Shown: positions 28,537-39,349 of the stretch, in pieces
How positions within the stretch are numbered: position 1 is the stretch's first letter
How the letters are laid out: each line of letters starts with the position of its first letter
Source of the DNA: Undaria pinnatifida
Lineage: Eukaryota > Sar > Phaeophyceae > Laminariales > Alariaceae
DNA: 64,000 nucleotides
Direction: 5' to 3'
NCBI GenBank assembly: GCA_012845835.1
Contig: JABAKD010000024.1
Span: 7,901,103 to 7,965,102 of the forward strand
The notes under the pieces: model-generated
Database searches by the model: none
What the model was told of the DNA's origin: nothing
Seen by the model: the letters and a program-made list of their open reading frames with translations, nothing else
Made by a program: the position numbers and the translations under genes

Positions 28537-31350
28537 TCCCCCCATTAGTACATACAGTACTAATTAACGGTAGCAGGGATAGTGACAACCGCGAGGTGAC
28601 ACACTTCCTTTGGCGAAAACTACCGGTGATATCTTTGAGTAGGTCGAACGGCCAACCGAAAATTACAAGAGGCAAATAGTGGCGAAACTCAAATAGAATC
28701 CACTGCTCTTCATAATTCTCACTGCGCGTTGGCTCGCGGCCCGACGTCTACTCGCGCGAAGGTAAACCCGGCTTCCGGGAAAAACCCTTCGCTCCCCATC
28801 CCGAGAGCCTTAGAATTGAGACAACAACCGAAAACACCAAGTGACACTCGGACGTAAAAAACGCTGAGAAAAAACCGTCCCTCGCCTGGTGATTCCACTG
28901 TAGTTGCTGCCCGGCTCTCAATACCTACAGCGCGGGAAAAACCTGGCCATCCAGGAAAAAACCCGTTGCGCAAAGCCCTACAACACCAAACTCACACAAA
29001 CGCCACGGCACACTGCACGAACCCACTTGGGTGCTACCGAGCGCAGAGCCACCCTTCGACTACCAATCAGACCAGAACATCTAATCAGCCCGTCTCCAAA
29101 CATTCAAACTTTAACTGGCTGTCAACTGGGGGCACGCTCGAAAATCGACAACACCATGCTGTTCTACACCCGGCCGACCGATGCCCGGGTGATTCCCGTC
29201 TTGACCCACAACAAAACGGTATTCGCCCCGACACCACTTCCCCCTCGTCAAGGTATGACCAGAGCAATATGCTATAGCAATCCTGTGACTGTATAGCCAA
29301 GGGTACAGAGCCGCAAAGCTCTTTACAGAAATAACGACCTCGAGGATAGGCTAACAAACAGAAAACACAGGGGCCATAAAAAGGAAATCCTCGATAAAAA
29401 CCCTCCCCCCTGCCTTTTCACTGCGTATTTGATCGCCTGACCATTATTCAATGGCTAAAGTCCGTACGTGAACGAAATCAACGTGCACGAAAGCAGCACA
29501 CAACTCCACGGAACTGACTCGTTTAGTCCTTTTTGAGTCTGCCCACATACAATATAATTTTCCATCAAAATGCAACGTCGGTAACTCAGTAACATATCGC
29601 AAAAAGAACAAAGCACGACGGGCAAAGAATTATTAATCTTCGGCAAAAGCGGAACTCCGATGCCAGGCATCAAAGTACAAAAAGAAGAAGAATCTGACAC
29701 AATAAACCTCAAACAAAATAAACGGCATACAATATAATCCTCCACCAAAACGCAATGTCGGTAGCTCAATAACATACCGCAAAAAGAAAAGCACGACGGG
29801 CAAAGAAATCCTAAACCTTTGGCAAAAGAAGAACTCCGATGCCAGGTATCAAAGCACAAAAATGAACGGCTGAAGGTCGAGGATAAGTATGAAGCCCTCA
29901 CCAAACAACCACTTAATAGTCTACTTAAATTCAACTCATACCCAAATAGTTAACACGACCCCGTCACTTCTCAAGAGACTGTACTAACAGCCTATCCGAC
30001 TCTTAAAGCAGTGCCGATCCTAGAAACAGGGCATACCCCCCATGAGCTGTGAAATGAAATCAACGCCCAGATGCCCAGGGAAAACCCATACAACGAGCAA
30101 GAGCCCGATAAAACCCCAATGGTAACTCCGAAACCAAGCCAATTCGTCTCGTCGAGTCGGTAGTCGCTCTTTATCTCTGTAACTGCTCCAACTCGCGGCG
30201 GATCAGCTCCTCCCAGTTCTGGTCGCTGTATCGCACTCGCCAGTAGCGGTCTCTGTAGTCGTAAACCTGCCCTTGCAGTCTGAGACCACCGCCAAAGTCT
30301 TTCCAGATGGTGGAACCTATTGGGAACAGGGTCAAGGCTTGACGGCGAGAGAGAGGGGTACGAGGGTTGACTGAGACGGGAACTGAATCGCTCGCAGATT
30401 GGGGGTTGTACAAATGCCATAGTGCAATAAAGCCATCTAGCTGCAAGGGGGTGAAACATCTCATTCTCAGACAACGAGCTCGACTCTACCCCATCATTCG
30501 ACCTCCCCTTGTATTCCCTCCTAGCGACACCGGATGGGGATTTTGTTCGGCGACAACTAACAAGAGAGTCGAAATGCGAAGAGTTCACCGCTTCCAACGC
30601 CCTTCTGAAACCGGAACCCCAAGCATACTGCGCAAACTCGTCAGCTAGTGAATGTCTGAGAGAAAGGGGTCGGAGGTAGTATGGCTTTACGTCTGCTGTG
30701 GACACATTTCGGGTGCATTGTTTTCTACCACGCATCGTTATTTGCATGCTAAGGCCTGTCTGTAATACTTCTGTGACTCTCCAAGGGCCTGTGTAGAGGT
30801 CGTGTTGAAGTTTGCGCCCTCTATTGTCGCGTTGCCTGCTGCTCTCGGACTCGCGCACCAGCACCAGGCTTCCTTTCTCGAGAGCTACTCCGGCTGAGGG
30901 CCTTGAAATGGAAGCGTTGGCGCGGGCCCTCGCGGTTACCCTCAATTTGTGCTGCTTCTCGAGCGCGAGACGGACTTCTCGGAGGTTCTGTTTGCGTCGC
31001 TCCACGAAGTTGTCTAGGCCACCGCTCTGTTCTGTCTCCGCTGACGAGGGTACCAAGGAATCTGACCCAAATGTGTGTCGTCCTGCTGTCGTCGCGCGAG
31101 GGTTGCGGGATTGGTGAGAACTCGCACCGCCCGGTGGATGGCCGGTGTCTCCATGACTTGGCGAGCTTCCGACGAGCGAGGGACCTCCCCCCCTGCTGAA
31201 AGCACCTCCCCAAGATCGTCGCTGAGATCGCTACTGCTGGTGTGGGAAGGAGGCACGGGCAAGGGCTCGGAGCGAAGGGAAGGCGTAACAGCGCACGGGC
31301 AAGGGTTCAGAGGGAGCGATCGGTGCACGGGCCAGGCTTTGGAATGAAGG
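28537..31350 (-). mobile_element. Fossil LTR retrotransposon body (Ty3-type), 5'-truncated
   Basis: The recognisable part on the minus strand (about 30,000-31,060) is the C-terminal end of an integrase: GSLVLVRESESSRQRDNRG, then GPWRVTEVLQTGLSMQI and YYLRP. It is followed near 30,180-30,290 by a YWRVRYSDQNWEEL module typical of Ty3-type elements in stramenopiles. Between this and the LTR lies about 1.4 kb of non-coding element sequence. Protease, reverse transcriptase and RNase H are absent. The element is broken, with a few interruptions plus the large truncation. Confidence 0.65.
29545..29865. repeat. Two-copy tandem duplication, 180-bp period
   Basis: ATACAATATAAT and GCAACGTCGGTA-type sequence, AAAGCACGACGGGCAAAGAA and CTCCGATGCCAGG recur exactly 180 bp apart (about 29,547 and 29,727) with around 10-12% difference. 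The pair lies in the untranslated 3' part of the LTR element remnant. Confidence 0.75.
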
Positions 31351-31475
31351 AGCATCGCGCGGGCAAAGCTTCGGGCCGAGGGAACAGCGCGCGGACGGGA
31401 GTTCTGAACGGGAGAGTGCGCACAAGCCAGGGTTCGACGCGAGGGAACGGCGCGCGGGGAAGGGCTGGTCTAGGT
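31240..31475. repeat. Degenerate GC-rich tandem repeat, about 37-bp unit
   Basis: Words such as GCACGGGCAAGGGTTC and GGGAACGGCGCGCG recur about six times. Arg/Gly-rich frames on both strands over this block are composition effects. Related CCTCCCCCCCT-containing pieces lie at 31,185 and 31,580. Confidence 0.55.
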
Positions 31476-32010
31476 TGGTGTGCTTCCATCGCCTTCGCGT
31501 TAGATATGCAAGCTTAGTACCCGTCGTTTGGTGTCGGGTAATTCCGTGCCGTGGCAGGCTTCTGACGACGGCGGCACCTCCCCCCCTTCACGAATTAAAA
31601 ATTCAAGGAAAGAAAGGAACAGAGGGACCATTGTAACAATTGTGGGTACGGACGTTAACGGGACGGCGGTAAATAATGAAGCTACGCAGCTGAACAGGGG
31701 CCGGGTTGCCGCCCTCCTTTACAATTGGAGACGGCAACAAAGGTCTCAACAAAAAGTGTTGAGCCATATTAAAAAGACATTCCCCCTCTTGCGAAACAAA
31801 CACGTCATAGCACCGCCTACAGCAGGTGAGGCCCAAGGTAGTACGGTGTCCTATATATGTACGCAGAATTTTTACCCTCACAACAGCAGTACCTTGCGCT
31901 GGTAAATTTGACAGCAGTGATGTATGTGTCTTGTGTTGATAAGAGGGGAGCCTCGCGACTTTCGAATACTGAACCCATGCCTGACGTACTTGAGTTGTGT
32001 TCCCCAGCCA
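31476..32010. other. Intergenic, no gene supported
   Basis: A plus-strand frame of 125 codons (31,528-31,905) is open but has no recognised motif. I do not call it. Confidence 0.3.
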
Positions 32011-32014
32011 CAAC

Positions 32015-32390
32015 GGCACATTGGGAGGGTCTGCGCCTGGTTGAGCCGTGTTGTTGTCTCCTATGTTGGGGGAGACGACAACCAGTCTCCTCTGGGTCCG
32101 AGCCTTCCCGGGTCGTAACGCTATTATACATACTGCTGCTGCTGTATTTCACATGCCCCACTTCCTACGACTGTTATTTAGCCTGCAATGGGAGGGTCTG
32201 CGCCTGGTCGAGCCGTGTTGTTGTCTCCTATGTTGAGGGGGACAGCAACCAGTCTCCTCTGGGTCTGTGCCTTCCCTCGTCATAACGTTACCTCATATAT
32301 TACCACTGCTGTATTGCTAACATGCTACTCGTCTTCCCAATGTTCCCTGATATATTACCACTGCTGTATTGCTAACATGCTACTACCCGA
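32015..32390. repeat. Tandem duplication, about 166-bp period, plus a smaller one
   Basis: TGGGAGGGTCTGCGCCTGGT, then TGAGCCGTGTTGTTGTCTCC and CAACCAGTCTCCTCTGGGTC occur at about 32,022 and 32,188. A second smaller repeat (ATATATTACCACTGCTGTAT, then TGCTAACATGCTACT) occurs twice at about 32,293 and 32,350. The first unit also contains a TTGTTGTCTCC / GGAGACGACAA hairpin. Confidence 0.75.
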
Positions 32391-34080
32391 TGATGCTGTT
32401 GAGTTTTGTACGTCAAAGGTCGGGCGGCTCCACGAAGCAAAGCTCACATTTTTACTAGATTCGGGGTTCTGGTATGGGTACATGAGTACACTTGACCAAA
32501 TTTGGCACTTTACCAAGACAATATTGACTAGGGTGTTCGATGACAGAGGCGACACAGCCGTGGTGCAACCTTTCGTGGGCGTCGCATGACTGATTGACTT
32601 TGTACGAACGCATACGGAAAGGAGAGCGTGGGGATATGGCCTATGTAAAGCGCGTTTGTTCGCGCAAGTTGTGTATCTAGTGCGAAAAGGGAGCATTGCC
32701 AACGGCGGGGGCGGTGCGGAAACATCCTCGGTCCACGCTCGTCTCTGACTGTTGCTCGTGTATGTGTTGCATGGAAAATGGGAAGGGGCAACGGCGGGCC
32801 TCTTCGGGTAGCCTTGTCCGTATACTCTCTAAATTTGGAGGGGACGGGCCGGAGGCGTACAATGCGGAATATATTTTCTCACCAGTCTTTTTCCTACCAA
32901 GCCGGGTGTTCTAGGCCAAACGTTTACCGATTTGCATTTTATAGACGAACCTTTGGGATCCATCAATGCCCCACAGTGCCATGATATAAATCGCCCTGGA
33001 TGTTACCCCATGCTCGCAAAGGAGAACGACTCAGAGAGACGCACGTGGCCACGCTGAAGACAGAGGTCGAAGGAGAGCCGGGGGGAAGGTGCGACTGGTC
33101 GACCACGAGCGGGACGGTGGACGGTTGTGTTGACAGAAAATACGCAAGTAAACAGCTTTTGGGATTGCTTGTGAAAATCTGAGGGCATGAGATCGAATGT
33201 ATGCACGGTACGTGTTCCGGAAAAGAAGGCTATACCTGCCAAACTACCTGTTTAGGGATTATATTTCCTTCGACGTATACAAGGAAAACCGTCACGAGGT
33301 TCTGGATCGTTACTCCAGGTGACAAATGGAAATCCGACGAATCCATATAGCCACAATTCGAAACGACACCGGTCTGGGCATAACTCGCTCCCACAGTGAC
33401 CGTTTTCAATTCTGCTTTTTTTGTTGGGTTCATCAGTGTATGATGGTGACTTGTCGTGGAAAGATGGTGGAGGGTTGGCATCGGACTGGTTTTCCAAAGG
33501 GCCCTGATTGGCCAAGGCACAACTTTGGCACTAGCGAACAGCAGAGTCCTCCACGCGAATCCGGCAATGTTACCTTGTTGGCTTCTGATACCAAATATGT
33601 GAAGATTGGTTGTGTTGCGCGTGTTATTAAATGGGGAACAAATTTTGGGCGTTCACCCAGCTTGTATATGAAGCAAATACCCCATTGAGAAAATATACGG
33701 CGAGAGATAGAAAAGAAAGTAGTGACGCTGCCGCGCCTGGAAACGATACACTTGTAAGCTTGCTCCTCTACTTTGATCGCCGTGACCGAATTTTGTCGTG
33801 AATCAACCAACACTGCCGTTGTTTTGTATGGGTTGTTTGTTGGTCGATTATCGCGGTGACATTGGTTTGATTTATGTGGTATCGCCTCTCTATAGACTAG
33901 GTTGTTTGTGTGCCCCCTTTATTTTATTCATGTGTGACGTGGAAGCGCCAAAACTCTGATGGGAGGTGCTTCGCGGGGAGAGAGATCAGTTGGCCAAGAA
34001 AAAAAACACAGCAGGTTCACCAGAAAAATGTGCTTGTTTGTGAAACAGTCAGGAGTTTGGCGGAGATGATTGGATCCGCG
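32391..34080. other. Repeat-rich intergenic DNA, no gene supported
   Basis: Open frames up to 126 codons exist on both strands (for example 33,433-33,813 minus) but none carries a motif that I recognise. They may be remnants of the coding element whose clearer part is at 34.6-35.3 kb. Confidence 0.3.
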
Positions 34081-34260
34081 GCCGTCATTCCCAAAATCAA
34101 CATCTCCGTGGTTGGATCCAACGTTCTTGTACACTTTGAGGCATCGATTTCACGATGCTACGTGGACAATACGCAGCCATCATCCCTAAAATCAACATCT
34201 CGGTGTCTGGATCCACGGCCATCATCCCAGAAGCCAGCCTCTTAGTGTTTTGATCCAACG
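34070..34260. repeat. Degenerate repeat with GGATCCA motif, about 3 units
   Basis: The words GTCATTCCCAAAATCAACAT / CATCATCCCTAAAATCAACAT, CTCCGTGGTTGGATCCA / CTCGGTGTCTGGATCCA and CATCATCCCAGAAGCC recur at about 34,083, 34,177 and 34,211. It is non-coding as far as I can see. Confidence 0.5.
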
Positions 34261-34619
34261 TTCGTTCACGCGTCGTAAACCGACGTAAAGAAGGGCTTAT
34301 TGGGTCCCCCCTTTTGGAGTGCAACCACTTTCACTCCCGGCGGGATATGAGTGGGTTTCCCGGTTTCGCACAGGTCTACAATTTTGACATGCGACATCAC
34401 TGCTTTTCTTCCTGTAGAATAAGCGCACTCTCTACAGCGGTATCACAGTGAGCGTGTTCGGTACCTGAGGCCATCAGACCCCAGTACCCAGATGAAGTCG
34501 CCCACCCAAAAGTATAAGCCTAAAATCTACTACCAAAACATCATCCATCATGTAGAAACAGTTTTGTGCGTGCTGGGGTGTCTGACATTCCTAAATGCAT
34601 CCGTTAAATCTACCTTTGC

Positions 34620-35295
34620 CTACCAAATTCGTTTCTGAGGGGACCTTGTTCGGAGATCGGTTAGCGCCTGTAATAGTGTTGGAAGGGCTTGCCCGCAGAG
34701 GCATTTCCGCACTTCTTCCGTATGTGTATCTTTGTTCAATGCTCCCTTCTTTCCTCCGGCTGCTTGTACGTCAAAGCAGTAGTCGTTGATAGTTCTTGTT
34801 TCGTGTATAACAACCGCACCAAGTGGTGCCACACGTAGACCCTTGATCGACGGCGCTGAATCTCTGTTGAACACAAGGACCCGATTTCGTCGTATGTCGT
34901 CAAACAACTTTCCCCACACCAAGTCCATGTGCTCTCGCACACCTTTGTGATTACCATACTGCAAGGCTCTGGTTGGGTCAAGGTTTGTGACTGTCGAATT
35001 TACTGGAACGCCGTTCTGGATGATGTCTATGAGCTCGTCAATTTATGGAAAACCTTTTACGTCCGGAAAAGAGCGTTTGTTCTGATCGACGGACAACGGA
35101 GGTGACACCAGAGTACCTCCGATGCCGACGGCCACGTTTCCCACTTTACCCTCTCTTACATGTAACAGCTCTGTGCATGTCTTTCCCATCCACGGAATGA
35201 TTTGCTTCTTGGTAGTGAGATCCTGTGCTTTGGTTGCCATCGATGCTTTGGTTTGATTACATTTCTGGTTTAGTTCGGCAATTCTTGCTTGTTTG
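34620..35295 (-). mobile_element. Fossil reverse-transcriptase-bearing element (remnant)
   Basis: Minus-strand coding-like sequence contains a stretch resembling the N-terminal part of a retroelement reverse transcriptase: VIHETRTINDYCFD, a GALNKDTHTEEV loop, then CLCGQALPTLLQAL and LRTRSPQKRI. Upstream in the same direction is a charged, helical region (KQARIAELNQK and further). I cannot tell which class it belongs to (Ty3-like, DIRS-like or other). It is broken in several places and has been interrupted by the DNA transposon at 35,296. Related sequence probably continues in the inverted spacer near 37.8-37.9 kb. Confidence 0.5.
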
Positions 35296-36663
35296 CAAGG
35301 GTGGACATGGGATTGAATGGGACGGGCATGTGGGACGGGAATGGGATGGGATAGGATGGGACGGCAATCCCACAGTGATATTTGTGCTGCCCATCCCATC
35401 CCATTCCCATCCCATCGCGAATTCCTACCCCACTTGCACTTGCTCCCACATTACCGATAAATCTCCGCTCCCGTCCCACCTGCTTCCCATCCCAGCATTG
35501 GCACAGCTACTCCCGTCCCAACCCCGCTGTCAACGCAGCTACTCCCGTCCCATGGGAACTCTTGGCGCGAGACTTACCCATCCAAATAGAGCATGTTCCT
35601 TCCACAAATAGATGTTCTGCAGCGTTCAGGACACACACAAGAGTCTTTGAAAACAAAATGGAATCCTCTTTGGGGGATATCATATACGGAGTACTTCATG
35701 ATATATACGTATCTATATTCGAATCTCCGATGTTCATCCGCACTGCGGACAGGCAGCAAGGAAACTCACACAGCCCCATGGCGGACCCTACCGGCGGCGG
35801 CGGCTCTGCTGCTCAGCCTGTCAGCACAGCCAGCTCAGCCTGTTTCGGCAAAGCCAGATACGTTGCAGAAAGGCGGTCTTATGGTACAACTGGTCGGTGC
35901 TGGGAAAGGGAGACACAGGCAGACCTCAGGGATTTGGAAGCATGTACGTAGTGGAGTTCACGCCACCGACGGCGGCCGACGAGAACGTCAAGTCCATGAC
36001 GAAAAGAACGCTTCCGGCGGTGGGCACACTTCCAGAACGCGAGGTAACCTGCGGCCACTTGATGAAATACGTCAGAGCTGACCCTAGCAAGAGCATCTTT
36101 AGCGGAGGGACGAAAACTTAGTTTCTCCAGTTCTCATTTCTCGTCTACTTGCTTGTGTTGGGTTTGGGGTTGGGTGGCTAGTTTTGGGGGCATTGTGCAT
36201 TTTGTTTGGTGCAGCCCTTCATCCTTGGAGAATACAGAATACGACAACAACCTGCAAAAAATTACCGTATACCAGGTATGGTTTGCTTCTCGTTCGGAGT
36301 TGGTTGTTGGGGACGTGTGGTCCCATACTGGATCTCACGTACAAATCCCACGTTGACAATGACAGTCCCAGCGCCGTCCCCCCACCGTGTGACACATTAG
36401 TCCCATCCCATCCCATCCCATCTCGGTTTTTGTGGATTCCCATGTGGTCCCCATTGATGAAAGGCGTCCCAGCTTCCCGTCCTATCCCCATCCCACATAC
36501 AACCCAAGTGAGCTCATCCTATCCCATTAAAGTGGGACCGTAATATTCTGACCGCGGGATCCCATAACGCACACAATGGGACCCAAAACAATTTCTACCA
36601 GCGGCGAGCAAACCCGTCCCATCCCATGGTCATGGGTCCTCTCAGGCCCCATGACCACCCTTT
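35296..36663 (+). mobile_element. hAT-like non-autonomous element, copy L
   Basis: This 1,368-bp element begins CAAGGGTGGACATGGG and ends with the near-complement CATGACCACCCTTT. Both subterminal zones are packed with GGGATGGGAC-type repeats. The inside carries an exon-like frame (about 35,780-36,120). It is nearly identical to copy R. The outer flank is CTTGTTTG (35,288-35,295) and the inner flank GTCATTTT (36,664-36,671). These do not match each other but match the flanks of copy R, as described in the findings. No transposase is present. Confidence 0.85.
35780..36120 (+). pseudogene. Exon-like frame inside hAT-like copy L (possible captured host fragment)
   Basis: A frame preceded by an acceptor-like GACCTCAG (about 35,925) reads GFGSMYVVEFTPPTAADENV, then MTKRTLPAVGTLPERE, followed by a donor-like GTAACC, and otherwise continues to a stop near 36,119. 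A second frame starts at an ATG at 35,780 (MADPTGGGGSAAQPV). The composition is protein-like and the same frames are intact in copy R. I do not recognise the parent gene. It may be a captured gene fragment, as is common in non-autonomous transposons. Confidence 0.4.
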
Positions 36664-36671
36664 GTCATTTT

Positions 36672-37931
36672 ATTCTGCATCTTTCACGCATTTCAGCATA
36701 ATTAATGACCAAGAGGGTGCGCCATACCCAACATCGAAATTGGACGCAAAACCATAAGTTACGCCACGACTACACGACCTACAAGACGATGATGATGACG
36801 ACGGTGACTCCCTTCGTCTCGCCCGGAACCTCGGTGTTAATGGGGGTGTGCAGAAGGACGGCTACAAGTTCTGCCCTTCTGTGGACAAGCCCACAACGGA
36901 CGGCTGCTACCTCAAAACTTTCGAGGGGCGAGTTTGAGGATACCCTCTCATCTCCATTTATATTTTCCGATGGAGAGGGGGTTGGATCCGTCTCGGCCAT
37001 GGTTCAAGGGGGAGGGGGGGGGTCGTGAGAACGACAGCGCAGCGAAGGACCAGCGGAGAAGCATTTGTGCCGAAAGGGAACAGACTTCACTCATAGCGGG
37101 GGCGGGCGGAAGTTGCAATGGCTCAGAAGAGTGGCCCCGTGTTTTTGTTTACTTAGTGCGCTTCGAAGTTGTGCGGCAGATTATGACGGATTCTTCGATA
37201 GGCCCCGCCAAATCCAGCGATTTTTTTCACGAACGTTCAATGGCTGCTTGGCACGAGGGAGGATGCTATGAACAAAATGTGCTCACAGATTTTCTTGTTT
37301 TTTCAAAGCACTTCCGAAAATGACGTCGGGGTGGCAAGGGGCTCCGTATTTCAGCAGATCCGGTCGGGAGCTGGTTTCAAAACCAGCGGTTTCATTAAAC
37401 AAACGTTGGGGGGCTATCGTAAAACGACTCGTATGCTTGTAATTTTCGGCTGCTTCGGCAATGGCCCCAATTCCCCACATCGTCGATAGGTATATCTAGG
37501 TGATGGGTTTCATGCTTTGGTGGTAGCGTTGCAGCGAGTTTATTGTCTTTCTATGTTGCCAATTAATGAACAGACTGCAAAAAACAAATGTTGATGCCGG
37601 GTACTACCAACTAATAAATGATCAAGTCTGGGTGGCGAAAGAGATGCAAGACTGCAAAGAATAGGGCTAACATAGTTCGTCTCATACCGGCGTTTGGGCG
37701 CTCAGATTTTCGTTTTTTCACCGGTATTCGTTAAACTTTTAGGTAGGGGGCTATCGTAGAACGACTCATCCGTTTTACTATCAAGATGAAAATCAAAGAA
37801 CAGAAACCCCAGGGATGCATCGCGGTTGTGCGCTGGCGACCACAGACCACAAGAAAAATTCCTACACGAACCGGTACTGCAGGTAGCACCTACAGATGGA
37901 GTAGAGCACGCAAGACAAGTTGCAAAGAGGA
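36672..37931. other. Spacer between the two inverted elements, itself inverted
   Basis: This 1.26 kb of DNA lies between copies L and R. The swapped flanks show that it was flipped relative to its original orientation. It contains a 60-codon coding-like frame at 36,758-36,937 (an Asp run, then DSLRLARNLGVNGG and KFCPSVDKPTTDGCY), a GGTTTCAAAACCAGCG motif at 37,373 related to the array at 39.4 kb, and near 37.8-37.9 kb sequence that probably belongs to the retroelement remnant at 34.6-35.3 kb. Confidence 0.55.
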
Positions 37932-37939
37932 CAAACAAG

Positions 37940-39307
37940 CAAGGGTGGTCATGGGGCCTGAGAGGACCCATGACCATGGGATGGGACGGGTTTGCTCGCC
38001 GCTGGTAGAAATTGTTTTGGGTCCCATTGTGTGCGTTATGGGATCCCGCGGTCAGAATATTACGGTCCCACTTTAATGGGATAGGATGAGCTCACTTGGG
38101 TTGTATGTGGGATGGGGATAGGACGGGAAGCTGGGACGCCTTTCATCAATGGGGACCACATGGGAATCCACAAAAACCGAGATGGGATGGGATGGGATGG
38201 GACTAATGTGTCACACGGTGGGGGGACGGCGCTGGGACTGTCATTGTCAACGTGGGATTTGTACGTGAGATCCAGTATGGGACCACACGTCCCCAACAAC
38301 CAACTCCGAACGAGAAGCAAACCATACCTGGTATACGGTAATTTTTTGCAGGTTGTTGTCGTATTCTGTATTCTCCAAGGATGAAGGGCTGCACCAAACA
38401 AAATGCACAATGCCCCCAAAACTAGCCACCCAACCCCAAACCCAACACAAGCAAGTAGACGAGAAATGAGAACTGGAGAAACTAAGTTTTCGTCCCTCCG
38501 CTAAAGATGCTCTTGCTAGGGTCAGCTCTGACGTATTTCATCAAGTGGCCGCAGGTTACCTCGCGTTCTGGAAGTGTGCCCACCGCCGGAAGCGTTCTTT
38601 TCGTCATGGACTTGACGTTCTCGTCGGCCGCCGTCGGTGGCGTGAACTCCACTACGTACATGCTTCCAAATCCCTGAGGTCTGCCTGTGTCTCCCTTTCC
38701 CAGCACCGACCAGTTGTACCATAAGACCGCCTTTCTGCAACGTATCTGGCTTTGCCGAAACAGGCTGAGCTGGCTGTGCTGACAGGCTGAGCAGCAGAGC
38801 CGCCGCCGCCGGTAGGGTCCGCCATGGGGCTGTGTGAGTTTCCTTGCTGCCTGTCCGCAGTGCGGATGAACATCGGAGATTCGAATATAGATACGTATAT
38901 ATCATGAAGTACTCCGTATATGATATCCCCCAAAGAGGATTCCATTTTGTTTTCAAAGACTCTTGTGTGTGTCCTGAACGCTGCAGAACATCTATTTGTG
39001 GAAGGAATATGCTCTATTTGGATGGGTAAGTCTCGCGCCAAGAGTTCCCATGGGACGGGAGTAGCTGCGTTGACAGCGGGGTTGGGACGGGAGTAGCTGT
39101 GCCAATGCTGGGATGGGAAGCAGGTGGGACGGGAGCGGAGATTTATCGGTAATGTGGGAGCAAGTGCAAGTGGGGTAGGAATTCGCGATGGGATGGGAAT
39201 GGGATGGGATGGGCAGCACAAATATCACTGTGTGATTGCCGTCCCATCCTATCCCATCCCATTCCCGTCCCACATGCCCGTCCCATTCAATCCAATGTCC
39301 ACCCTTG
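37940..39307 (-). mobile_element. hAT-like non-autonomous element, copy R (inverted)
   Basis: This is a 1,368-bp reverse-oriented copy of L, with the same length and only a couple of differences that I can see. Its inner flank is CAAACAAG (37,932-37,939) and its outer flank GAAATGAC (39,308-39,315). The internal exon-like frame (about 38,485-38,823, minus) is the same as in copy L. The near-identity implies either very recent transposition or gene conversion between the arms. Confidence 0.85.
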
Positions 39308-39349
39308 GAAATGACCTATGCAGGTGGGCGTTGAGTACATAGTTACAAT

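Noticed and set aside
35296-39307. A single 4-kb element with 1.37-kb terminal inverted repeats (Polinton-like or fold-back)
   Set aside because: Each arm has its own inverted termini and its own 8-bp flanks, and the flank pattern fits two separate insertions plus a spacer inversion. No capsid, polymerase or integrase gene lies between the arms.
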